Below are positions 1-5,353 of a stretch of 6,336 nt of DNA, piece by piece. Source of the stretch: Nitrososphaerales archaeon TH526 (GTDB taxonomy: Archaea > Thermoproteota > Nitrososphaeria > Nitrososphaerales > Nitrososphaeraceae); NCBI GenBank assembly GCA_014523665.1, contig JAATVR010000421.1:1-6336 (forward strand). The letters run 5' to 3'. The notes under the pieces were generated by a model. The model made no database searches. It saw nothing but the letters and a program-made list of their open reading frames with translations, and was not told the origin of the DNA. Each line of letters begins with the position of its first letter. Within the stretch, counting starts at the first letter, position 1. The position numbers were made by a program, and so were the translations under genes.

Positions 1-189
1 GCCCACAACTATACTACCTTTGCTTCCTTTATGCGCCTTCAAGTTCCAATAGCCAGAAGCAGTGGTAGCAGTAGGAGACTCAGTCTCTTCATGAATAATA
101 TCTACCTTTATTTCCTGCAAATGTTTCTTTATGAGTTCAAAAAGTCGTTCGATTTCTACGTTTTTCAAAGTTACGTGTTCTTGTCTCAT
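1..189 (-). CDS. Hypothetical protein, N-terminal part, runs off the left edge
   Basis: The ATG is at 187-189 on the minus strand, and 63 codons stay open to the window edge. The peptide begins MRQEHVTLKNVEIERLFELI and ends near the edge with YWNLKAHKGSKGSIVVG. Residues 8-34 look like a charged helix. They are followed by a Thr/Ala-rich stretch (38-44) and then a Lys/Gly-rich segment that could start a beta-rich domain. There is no signal peptide or membrane segment. A GAGGTG Shine-Dalgarno lies just upstream and a good TATA element sits further back, so this start is well supported. I do not recognise the family. The YWNLKAHKG segment looks conserved rather than random, and I believe similar segments occur in small Nitrososphaerales proteins, but that is memory and not a search. 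This is probably a real gene, with function unknown. Confidence 0.72.
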   Translation of the reverse strand, partial: MRQEHVTLKNVEIERLFELIKKHLQEIKVDIIHEETESPTATTASGYWNLKAHKGSKGSIVVG

Positions 190-192
190 AAC

Positions 193-198
193 CACCTC
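193..198 (-). promoter_or_regulatory. Shine-Dalgarno for the left-edge gene
   Basis: Minus-strand GAGGTG lies three bases before the ATG at 187-189. It matches the archaeal anti-Shine-Dalgarno core, although the spacing is short. It supports translation from a leadered transcript and decides this start codon. Confidence 0.55.
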
Positions 199-248
199 TC
201 TCAAAGGTCCCTATTATACCTTTATGCAGTCCAGTTAAGCTCGTTGAA

Positions 249-262
249 ATTTATAAATTTAT
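249..262 (-). promoter_or_regulatory. Archaeal TATA box for the left-edge gene
   Basis: The minus strand reads ATAAATTTATAAAT here, a strong TATA-like element. A start site about 25 bases downstream would fall near 229 and give a leader of roughly 40 bases that includes the GAGGTG. The element is nearly palindromic, so it could also face the other way, but no plus-strand gene follows it. Confidence 0.45.
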
Positions 263-340
263 GCAACAACCCTAAAAAATATCAAGTGACTAATTCAACT
301 TTAACTTTCAGATGCTTTTTTTTTGGCCCTTGCAAATCAA

Positions 341-828
341 TTAATTTTCATGGGTCACGTTTAAAGTAAAGTTGGATACCATGCCACTAAAGATTCTTTT
401 CATCCTATCAAGTTGTGTGGTGTTCCAATGTGAAGCCTCTCTTCTTTGCATTTCAGCGTGACGTCTGAAATAGTCTCGTGCGGCGCTCTCCGTTTTGAAG
501 CCCGGTAGTAGTACGACTTTACGACCGTCCCCTATATAGAAAGTACCTACTGGTTCTGCCCCCTGCTATTATTCTCCTTGAAGTTGGGCCTTGATGGATG
601 TCTTGGCCTGACTTGGCAAACCATCTTGCTGTACTGTTCCTGATGGTTTTGGTAGGCAGTTAACGCGAGCAAATGCATTTGGTCCTAATACACTGGCTTA
701 ATCACAGTCGCTAGTATACCTAGAGACAGACTTGGTGTTGGCCTCGAGTAGTTGTACCACCAAATTAAGTACTTTGATTATGATAACCTACTTTCATACA
801 TTCTCCCAACTTTAGTAAAGTTTGCCAT
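341..828 (-). pseudogene. Decayed gene for a hypothetical protein of about 160 residues
   Basis: The minus strand shows coherent protein sequence that cannot be read as one frame. A start at 826-828 gives MANFTKVGRMYESRLS and then stops. A shift near 787 leads into VIIKVLNLVVQLLEANTKSV, which ends at a TAA at 698-700. The same frame continues through PNAFARVNCLPKPSG and reaches two adjacent stops (TAA TAG) at 566-571. It then runs 74 codons to the final stop at 341-343, including FYIGDGRKVVLLPGFKTE and HWNTTQLDRMKRIFSGMV. The last segment is the most protein-like: it is charged, contains Trp, and is GC-richer than its surroundings. Net damage is one frameshift and at least three in-frame stops. 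I do not recognise the family. A shorter live gene starting at an internal ATG (MQRREASHWN) is possible but less likely. The C-terminal part is fairly convincing, the N-terminal part less so. Confidence 0.5.
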
Positions 829-914
829 TTCCAAATCAAATACTATTTCAAGTTATCAACAATATTTCCCCCAGGGACAAATTATACATCGCTAACCGAG
901 TAAAAATTTGTTAT

Positions 915-1143
915 GATTGATGTACGTTTGTGAAGCCTTGCTTCAGAGTAACTGCTTTAGATCCAAGTCGCAGACGAAATGCTTCACGCCAATCGCACTA
1001 TGATAAGATGGTATCTAATAATTTTCATACTAATACGATAAGTGTTGCAATAACCAATGGCCTAGTTGTAATCTACAACCGATCTGACATCATCGTAGAT
1101 GACCTCTTACGACAGGATGCTCACTTTCCTCTGGAGGGCTCAT
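915..1143 (-). other. Possible gene remnant, frame unresolved
   Basis: No intact gene is visible. On the minus strand an ATG at 1141-1143 opens MSPPEESEHPVVRGHLR and stops. Another frame then gives DDVRSVVDYN, a stop, and AIGYCNTYRISMKIIRYHL. A third frame ends with WREAFRLRLGSKAVTLKQG. Read together these could be one decayed protein, but competing frames also look plausible, for example a hydrophobic TTRPLVIATLIVLV. The plus strand has a 71-codon frame (930-1145) that looks like a shadow of the minus-strand signal. I treat this stretch as probable decay without a firm assignment. Confidence 0.2.
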
Positions 1144-1496
1144 AAATGAATTATTTATATACTATAGTCTCCATTTTTGAAAAAGGAAAGCTATATTTCA
1201 CTGGGTAGTCTGTTTTTTGTTCTCGTAACGACTAGCAGTAAAGAAATCCATCTACTCCAAGGAAAGTTAAAAAATAAACAAATTTTCCAACCGTGATACT
1301 ACAATCTATATGACTAATGGCTTGTAGTGCCAGTTGGATGCAGATCAGTCGACCTAATACTCTTTTTTCTTTTGTGTGGTGTAGTCACCATTAACTCCCA
1401 TCAGGATTATGATCATGGCGACTACTGTAGTGCTCGTGATTGTTTCATGAAGTTCAGCGCTTTGCTTGTGCAGGATTTAATACAATGTTTCACATT
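1144..1496. other. AT-rich stretch with no supported gene
   Basis: Both strands are broken by frequent stops. The longest item is a plus-strand frame at 1327-1599, which overlaps the minus-strand membrane-protein gene and has an unlikely Cys/Ser/Phe-rich composition, so I discard it. A minus-strand frame of about 40 codons ending near 1348 contains TTVVAMIIILMG, which could be a piece of a membrane protein, but it has no good start. A TATA-like minus-strand sequence (TATATAAATA) lies at about 1153-1162. Confidence 0.4.
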
Positions 1497-1712
1497 TCAC
1501 ATTTGTTCAATTTTCATATCTCGATTTGACAGTCTGTATGCCTTGTCTAGCTGTAAATCCATCTGTGTCACTTCCTCTGTGGTCATGTTTTTAGGGTAGC
1601 TTGATTCAATTTCCTGCAGCTTACCCAAACTGGGGGAAAACACAAATACACTATATATAAAAGCTGCAACAAGTACTGCGATACCAGCAACTAGCATAGG
1701 TTTTTTCTTCAT
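1497..1712 (-). CDS. Small single-pass membrane protein, unknown function
   Basis: This 71-residue protein starts at ATG 1710-1712. Residues 1-4 are MKKK, followed by a hydrophobic segment (about 6-26, PMLVAGIAVLVAAFIYSVFV). That pattern fits either an uncleaved membrane anchor with the short basic end in the cytoplasm, or a signal peptide. The remaining 45 residues are polar and largely helical by composition (GKLQEIESSYPKNMTTEEV, then QLDKAYRLSNRDMK), so they would be exposed outside the membrane. A GAGGGAG sequence lies about ten bases upstream, and a TATA-like element is about 35 bases upstream. The gene stands alone: its neighbours on the same strand appear decayed. I do not recognise a family. 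Lysine-rich start, anchor and amphipathic tail together make chance unlikely. Confidence 0.68.
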   Translation of the reverse strand: MKKKPMLVAGIAVLVAAFIYSVFVFSPSLGKLQEIESSYPKNMTTEEVTQMDLQLDKAYRLSNRDMKIEQM

Positions 1713-1741
1713 TATGGTTTAGCTCCCTCTGCGTTCTATGG

Positions 1742-1752
1742 TATATTTTAAC
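1742..1752 (-). promoter_or_regulatory. TATA box for the small membrane protein gene
   Basis: The minus strand reads GTTAAAATATA here. A start site about 25 bases downstream falls near 1721, giving a leader of roughly ten bases before the ATG at 1712. Confidence 0.35.
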
Positions 1753-1798
1753 ATATCTATCTCGCGGTTCAGTATTACGGTATTTTATTCGCCATATC

Positions 1799-1933
1799 TC
1801 AAACGTTAAAATCTACAAAGTTCTTTCGAATAGCCATCCAATTGTTTCCAAATTACACAGCATACATTAACCTAATCTTGGTGATGCCAATTGGCGCTGC
1901 ACATAACATACTGTTAGCAATTTTGGACTTATG
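1799..1933 (-). pseudogene. Remnant of a winged-helix regulator domain
   Basis: A minus-strand frame reads HKSKIANSMLCAAPIGITK then IRLMYAV, a stop, and FGNNWMAIRKNFVDFNV before a second stop. The first part follows the pattern I know from small archaeal winged-helix proteins: a basic residue and Ile, then a helix ending L-x-A-A, then G-x-T-K and a hydrophobic-Met-Tyr helix. The part after the internal stop fits the expected next helix (F-x-x-x-x-x-x-x-R..F/L). No ATG opens the frame, a TAA comes just before it, and the usual C-terminal wing is not visible, so this would be a dead fragment of about 44 codons. Such regulators normally bind DNA as dimers. The assignment is pattern recognition on a short stretch and could be wrong. 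Confidence 0.35.
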
Positions 1934-2004
1934 TTAGCTGAGAGTTTGCTAGATCTAGATCTCTATCTTGATTACTTAGAACTAAACATCATAAACTTTG
2001 ACTA

Positions 2005-2367
2005 TTACCTATTTTGCTTAGGTTTCCTATTATCTGGAGCCAGACCTCTAGGATCATCATTTCTACTCGTAAAATTGGAGTTATGGTTAAATCCTACATG
2101 AAAATTATCTGTGATGATATTAAAATCATAGTCAAGAGAGAATTCCCTAATATTCAAGCCCCTAACCGGAATTCTTAATTCTGACAGATAAAAAAAGTCT
2201 AAAATACCCTTCCTGGTGAAAGTAACGCAGCCAAGACTGACTAAAGGTTTATTGAAGGTGGTTAATTTGTAATTGATATCCGCCTTATTATTTTCCTTAG
2301 ACCTTACCATTAACCACTCGTTCTTTACCCATTCTGATTTTTCCCTGTTCTTTGTCCACGAAGGCAA
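2005..2367 (-). CDS. Hypothetical protein, probably the 3' part of a gene with a damaged start
   Basis: An open frame of 120 codons starts at a TTG (2365-2367) and ends at TAA 2005-2007. It reads NREKSEWVKNEWLMVRSKEN, later LVSLGCVTFTRKGILDFFYL, SELRIPVRGLNIREFSLDY and a polar tail DDPRGLAPDNRKPKQNR. Mixed charge, balanced composition and codons like those of the helicase argue for real coding. It has no signal peptide or membrane segment. The TTG has no ribosome site. The frame opens just after a TGA, and a likely native start lies upstream: a GAGGTGA at 2436-2442 followed by ATA (2429-2431), a frame reading GRLRSTDRKRYPMNYQD, and then a stop near 2378. This suggests a lost ATG and a frameshift of an original gene of about 140 codons. 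I do not recognise the family. It may be expressed from TTG or be a pseudogene. Confidence 0.5.
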   Translation of the reverse strand: MPSWTKNREKSEWVKNEWLMVRSKENNKADINYKLTTFNKPLVSLGCVTFTRKGILDFFYLSELRIPVRGLNIREFSLDYDFNIITDNFHVGFNHNSNFTSRNDDPRGLAPDNRKPKQNR

Positions 2368-2435
2368 AAGACTGTCAATCTTGATAATTCATAGGATATC
2401 TCTTTCGATCAGTAGATCTCAATCTGCCTATCGTC

Positions 2436-2442
2436 TCACCTC
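2436..2442 (-). promoter_or_regulatory. Shine-Dalgarno overlapping a stop codon, without a start codon after it
   Basis: Minus-strand GAGGTGA overlaps the TGA (2441-2443) that ends the upstream Cys-rich frame. This arrangement is typical of tightly coupled operon genes. Four bases later, where an ATG is expected, the sequence is ATA. It marks the original start of the downstream gene and suggests that start has mutated. Confidence 0.4.
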
Positions 2443-3027
2443 ACGAAAAATCCATTTTGATTGAGGTACTATCTATCAACTCAGCAGTGGCAACATCTTT
2501 CGATGAGTAGCATTTGCTAACTAAACCACCATGATTACAGGCTGCAGAGAGAGTGAAACATTCAAAACACGTCGCATTTTAACTACTAGACAGGGCGAAT
2601 CTGAATCTAGCTGATGAACAATTCTGGTTGGAAGATATCGGGATTAGATATAGCAGAGTTTTTGGAAAATGGCTTTTCTGTCTTTGCGACAGTTAAAATA
2701 TCTTTCTTAATGGTTTCTTGAATCTTTTACAGTATCTCTACTTGTAGTATGTCAAGAAACTAGTACTTCGAACAAATCTATAATAGTCATATAACGGAGC
2801 TGGAAGGGGCAGATCAAGTAGATTGCGACTTTATTTGTGCAAGGTATCTGTTTACATCATTTTCAGCTGGCTGGATCCGTATTGTGGACAATGAAATCTC
2901 TAGTTGGAAGCTGATCTGCCATCATACCTTTTGAACAGGTCTGTAATATTTGATGTACTAACCCTCTCTTAGGCAAATCTGAACCCCAGCTAATTGCGTT
3001 GGTCAGAAAACGATCTTTAGGATTCAT
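2441..3027 (-). pseudogene. Decayed gene for a protein of about 195 residues with a Cys-rich C-terminus
   Basis: Read by joining frames on the minus strand. An ATG at 3025-3027 gives 54 codons, including RFLTNAISWGSDLPKRGLVH and MMADQLPTRDFIVHNTDPAS, to a TGA at 2863-2865. One base away the sense continues as ENDVNRYLAQIKSQS. Another shift near 2820 gives ICPFQLRYMTIIDLFEVLVS. A further frame from 2726 gives KKDILTVAKTEKPFSKNSA and PDIFQPELFIS. A last shift near 2610 gives ARFRFALSSS, a TAA (2579-2581), and then CFECFTLSAACNHGGLVSKC with ELIDSTSIKMDFS to the final stop. The C-terminal pattern C-x2-C-x6-C-x8-C with a His suggests metal binding. I do not recognise the family. At least four shifts plus an internal stop make this a pseudogene. 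Its stop overlaps the Shine-Dalgarno of the next gene, so the two were probably one operon. A live 54-residue product from 2863-3027 cannot be excluded. Confidence 0.5.
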
Positions 3028-3060
3028 TTCCACAGCTGTTAACTCGCTTTATATCCTCGC

Positions 3061-3072
3061 TTATACTATAAA
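3061..3072 (-). promoter_or_regulatory. TATA box for the decayed minus-strand operon
   Basis: The minus strand reads TTTATAGTATAA here. A start site about 25 bases downstream falls near 3040, about a dozen bases before the ATG at 3027. This supports a transcription unit running leftwards, divergent from the helicase gene. Confidence 0.35.
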
Positions 3073-3128
3073 CCCCACAACTGTACTGATGACACCCTTC
3101 ATAACCCAGGAAAAGCCGTGCTTATTTC

Positions 3129-3137
3129 ATTATAAAA
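3129..3137 (+). promoter_or_regulatory. Candidate TATA box for the helicase gene
   Basis: The plus strand reads ATTATAAAA here. A start site near 3160 would leave a leader of roughly 38 bases before the helicase ATG. No strong Shine-Dalgarno precedes that ATG; AAGGATAG at 3181-3188 is a weak candidate. Other AT-rich stretches nearby could serve instead. Confidence 0.3.
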
Positions 3138-3197
3138 TCCTTATGAGAGACTTAACCATTATTAGTCTAACTCGATCCTAAAGGATAGTGTAAACTA

Positions 3198-4619
3198 ATG
3201 GTTCGGTTAACCTATGATAGAGGGACAATTGTAATAAAGGGACTAATGCATATCCCTTTCGCTACCCTAGATCCTCGAACCAATTCTCTAAGAGCGCAGG
3301 CATTAAACTATTACGATATCATCCGATATCTGCGCGAAAGCGACATAGAGTACACCGACCACGTCCTCGAACTCATACCTTCTCCCCACTTCACGGTGAT
3401 AGACGTCTCGTTGCGGGAATATCAGCAAAAGGCATTGAACAGATGGACAAGAGTAGGCATGAGAGGCTGTGTTGTACTTCCAACAGGTTCGGGCAAGACA
3501 ATATTAGGAATCAAATCCATTGAAAAAATAAACTCTGCAGCACTGGTGGTAGTACCCACATTAGATCTCATGAATCAATGGACTGAAGTATTGTCAAAAC
3601 ACATTACAAATACATCAATTGGAAATCTGGGTGGTGGATTCGAAGAAATTGAGGCAATAACTGTCGCTACCTATGACTCTGCGTATATCAGAGCATCAAG
3701 TCTTGGCAATAAATTCTCTTTTGTAATATTTGATGAAGTACATCATTTGGCCGCTCCAGGCTATAGATCAATAGCAGAACAACTAGCAGCTCCATACAGG
3801 CTAGGTCTTACTGCAACGATTGAACGGGAAGATAAATTACATTTGGACTTTCCAAGATTAGTAGGCGGTGGCGTTGTCTTCGAGATCCACCCAACCGAGC
3901 TTGCTAAGTCTAAACATCTTGCCTCTTACGAAATTGAGAGGATGCAAGTCACTTTGACTCCTCAGGAACAGAATGAATATCAGAGGAACTTCGGGGCATA
4001 CCAACTCTGCCTTAAGAAACTGGGAATTCGGATGAATTATCATGGCTCATTTAGAAGGTTGATAATGATGTCGACTAGAAACAAAGTAGCCCGCGAGGCC
4101 CTGCTTGCCAGAAATAAAGCGATGGATATCGCCTTAAACAGTAAATCAAAATTTGAGATACTACGGAAAATTCTTGCAGAGAATAGTGGTGTGAAGACCA
4201 TAATTTTTACCCAACACAACAGCTTGGTTTATGCAATTGCGAATGAGTTTTTAATTCCTGCAATAACTCACAGAACTGATAAATCAGAGAGAAAGGATGT
4301 CTTATCAGGTTTCAAGGAAGGACGATATTTGGTTATAGTTACGTCGAAAGTCCTTGATGAAGGAGTTGACGTTCCTGATGCAAAACTAGGCATCATAGTT
4401 AGCGGGACAGGGAGTGGAAGGGAATTTATTCAGAGATTAGGCAGGCTTTTGAGACCAAAGCTGACGAGTACTGATGGTACCGATCAAAAAGCCAAGCTAA
4501 TCGAAGTCATATCATCGAATACTAGCGAAACAGGTACTAGTGAAAGAAGGAAGAAAGCTCTAACTAGAATAAATCAAAAAAGAAAAAAGGGCAAGATGAA
4601 GGAGGTGACGAATATCTAG
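3198..4619 (+). CDS. xpb: XPB-type superfamily 2 DNA helicase
   Basis: A 473-residue ATP-dependent 3'-5' DNA helicase of the archaeal XPB/Rad25 type, the size usual for archaeal members. Residues 1-60 form the short N-terminal (damage-recognition-like) domain. Helicase domain 1 carries LREYQQ (72-77), Walker A LPTGSGKT (94-101), motif Ia VVVPTLDLMNQW (117-128), motif II DEVHH (179-183) and motif III LTATIERED (204-212). The Arg-Glu-Asp at 210-212 is the RED motif typical of XPB. Residues 250-300 fit the thumb insertion. Domain 2 carries motif IV IIFTQHN (335-341), motif V VTSKVLDEGVDVPDA (381-395) and motif VI QRLGRLLRP (412-420). The tail (449-468) is very basic. All catalytic residues are present. 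Archaeal XPB unwinds or remodels DNA in repair or transcription and commonly acts with the nuclease Bax1, usually encoded next to it; no intact bax1 follows here. The ATG at 3198 gives a normal N-terminus. Confidence 0.93.
   Translation: MVRLTYDRGTIVIKGLMHIPFATLDPRTNSLRAQALNYYDIIRYLRESDIEYTDHVLELIPSPHFTVIDVSLREYQQKALNRWTRVGMRGCVVLPTGSGKTILGIKSIEKINSAALVVVPTLDLMNQWTEVLSKHITNTSIGNLGGGFEEIEAITVATYDSAYIRASSLGNKFSFVIFDEVHHLAAPGYRSIAEQLAAPYRLGLTATIEREDKLHLDFPRLVGGGVVFEIHPTELAKSKHLASYEIERMQVTLTPQEQNEYQRNFGAYQLCLKKLGIRMNYHGSFRRLIMMSTRNKVAREALLARNKAMDIALNSKSKFEILRKILAENSGVKTIIFTQHNSLVYAIANEFLIPAITHRTDKSERKDVLSGFKEGRYLVIVTSKVLDEGVDVPDAKLGIIVSGTGSGREFIQRLGRLLRPKLTSTDGTDQKAKLIEVISSNTSETGTSERRKKALTRINQKRKKGKMKEVTNI
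4601..4608 (+). promoter_or_regulatory. Perfect Shine-Dalgarno inside the helicase 3' end, without a start codon after it
   Basis: GGAGGTGA is a full match to the archaeal consensus. It lies in the last codons of the helicase gene, five bases before position 4614, the right spacing for a downstream start. The codon there is ATC, followed by the helicase stop TAG. This is best explained as the ribosome site of a former downstream operon gene. Confidence 0.5.
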
Positions 4620-4694
4620 CCTAAGAGACGACAGTGTAAGAAAGTAGGCAGACATTGAAGTCTAACACCTAATGATAAATTGTTTAGGGATTAG
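4614..4694 (+). pseudogene. Possible remnant of the bax1 (XPB-associated nuclease) start
   Basis: Read from the codon after the perfect Shine-Dalgarno, the sequence gives I, stop, then PKRRQCKKVGRH, stop, SLTPNDKLFRD, stop. Bax1 (DUF790) proteins, as I recall them, begin near M-L-P-x-x-L-L followed by a basic stretch, a glycine, and a hydrophobic-Pro segment. ATC and TAG in place of ATG and a Leu codon, then P-K, then C-K-K-V-G-R, line up with that pattern. The link between xpb and bax1 in archaeal genomes is well established and supports the guess. The fragment is only about 25 codons. A full Bax1 needs over 1.2 kb, and the space to the next candidate gene is under 500 bases, so most of it would be deleted. 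It lies in the helicase frame, so it could instead be a former helicase C-terminal extension. Confidence 0.3.
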
Positions 4695-4739
4695 ATTTCA
4701 TCAGACTGTTACTAATAGGGCGGCTCATTCATCAAACTC

Positions 4740-4763
4740 CTCTTGATCGCAGATTATCAAGAG
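4740..4763. repeat. Perfect 8-bp inverted repeat with 8-base loop
   Basis: CTCTTGAT (4740-4747) and ATCAAGAG (4756-4763) are exact reverse complements separated by CGCAGATT. It lies about 120 bases after the helicase stop. It could fold as a small RNA hairpin or be a palindromic protein site. Archaeal termination normally relies on T-runs, and none follows here, so I do not call it a terminator. Confidence 0.4.
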
Positions 4764-4975
4764 AAGATATCATCCAAATAGCACCTCTAAAGCAGCTCTG
4801 GCGTGTGGGAATGACGTGCATATTTAATATCATTGTTAGATATTCATGTTGCACATTTTTTGAAGATCGTAGACATTCATACATATCTCTCTCTATATCC
4901 CTTATGCCTATTCCAGACGATCTAGAGTAAACTATCTATAGTTAGCGAAAACTTCTACCAACCCATAATGAGCAT

Positions 4976-5017
4976 CAGTATGGTGAAAAGGATTATCTGG
5001 TGCTTGTAACCATACTG
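4976..5017. repeat. Perfect 9-bp inverted repeat with 24-base spacer
   Basis: CAGTATGGT (4976-4984) and ACCATACTG (5009-5017) are exact reverse complements. The arms are a little over three helical turns apart centre to centre. A direct repeat ATCATGGA (5020-5027 and 5029-5036) follows immediately. The position, 74-115 bases upstream of the zinc-ribbon ORF, could suit a regulator site, but there is no other support. Confidence 0.3.
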
Positions 5018-5090
5018 TTATCATGGAATCATGGAACCATTAACATACCTAAGTTAGGAGCCATGGATTAGTCATTCTGGATTTTTAGAA

Positions 5091-5273
5091 ATGGAATTAC
5101 ATGTTGAAGCGAGTTTAGTTAAATGCCATAAATGCGGCTACACTGGAACGTGGTCAGTAAAGCTATTCGCAGACCGTGTTCGCTTAAGGCTAATTCCATG
5201 TGGATACAGTTTCAAGCCTTCATTTACGTATCAGTCCCCACTAAGAATAATGGTTGGTTGGAAAGATTTTTAG
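5091..5273 (+). CDS. Possible small zinc-ribbon protein with damaged second knuckle
   Basis: A 60-residue frame from ATG 5091. Residues 10-17 read VKCHKCGY, a clear C-x2-C-G zinc knuckle, followed by TGTWSVKLFADRVRLR. In two-knuckle archaeal zinc ribbons a second C-P-x-C-G-Y-x-F is expected next. Here it is LIPCGYSFKPSF, which keeps Cys-Gly-Tyr-Ser-Phe but lacks the first Cys and appears one residue short. Only three ligands therefore remain (Cys12, Cys15, Cys37). The last 20 residues look unstructured and may be read-through after a truncation. No Shine-Dalgarno is visible, and a TAG sits three bases before the ATG. It may be a decaying copy of a small zinc-ribbon gene. The zinc knuckle is convincing as protein sequence; that the gene is still functional is doubtful. 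Confidence 0.4.
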   Translation: MELHVEASLVKCHKCGYTGTWSVKLFADRVRLRLIPCGYSFKPSFTYQSPLRIMVGWKDF

Positions 5274-5353
5274 TTGCTTATTGCAGTACTATTGTGCAGG
5301 TTAGAAAGTTGCATCGAAATTGGCCAGAGCATGTGAGGGAAAGTTCGAAAATA

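Larger units (their letters stand above)
4695..5090. other. Non-coding or decayed spacer between helicase and zinc-ribbon ORF
   Basis: No supported gene. On the plus strand a frame without a start is open from about 4685 to 4928 and contains HQTPLDRRLSREDIIQIAPL. On the minus strand a 50-codon frame with an ATG (4732-4884) reads MYECLRSSKNVQHEYLTMIL and continues to a stop; it extends upstream without an ATG as IGIRDIERD. The two overlap, so at most one was ever coding, and neither has a ribosome site or a family I recognise. Two inverted repeats also lie here. Confidence 0.35.

Noticed and set aside
315..324. T-run on the plus strand as a terminator
   Set aside because: A T-run on this strand could end plus-strand transcripts, but no plus-strand gene lies upstream. 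For the minus-strand genes it is an A-run.
31..369. Plus-strand frame of 112 codons
   Set aside because: It is antisense to the left-edge gene with a good start and Shine-Dalgarno, runs through its promoter, and has a Phe/Ser/Tyr-rich composition typical of a shadow frame.
1327..1599. Plus-strand frame of 90 codons with a hydrophobic start
   Set aside because: It overlaps the minus-strand membrane-protein gene, has no ribosome site, and has an improbable Cys/Ser/Phe composition.
1949..1962. Overlapping palindromes CTAGATCTAG and AGATCTAGATCT
   Set aside because: Simple overlapping restriction-like palindromes with no nearby promoter or spacing pattern to suggest a binding site.
2273..2464. 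Plus-strand frame of 63 codons
   Set aside because: Antisense shadow of the 2005-2367 frame and of the damaged operon junction, with no promoter or ribosome site.
2999..3181. Plus-strand frame of 60 codons just before the helicase
   Set aside because: It lies opposite the decayed gene's start and promoter, its start is not supported, and its composition resembles non-coding DNA. It could at most be a leader, with no evidence for that.
2942..3735. 14-base direct repeat TGTAATATTTGATG at 2942-2955 and 3722-3735
   Set aside because: One copy encodes helicase motif II and the other lies in the decayed gene. A match of this length in AT-rich DNA is plausibly chance, and there are no flanking features.
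3858..4043. Minus-strand frame of 61 codons inside the helicase
   Set aside because: Shadow of the helicase coding strand.
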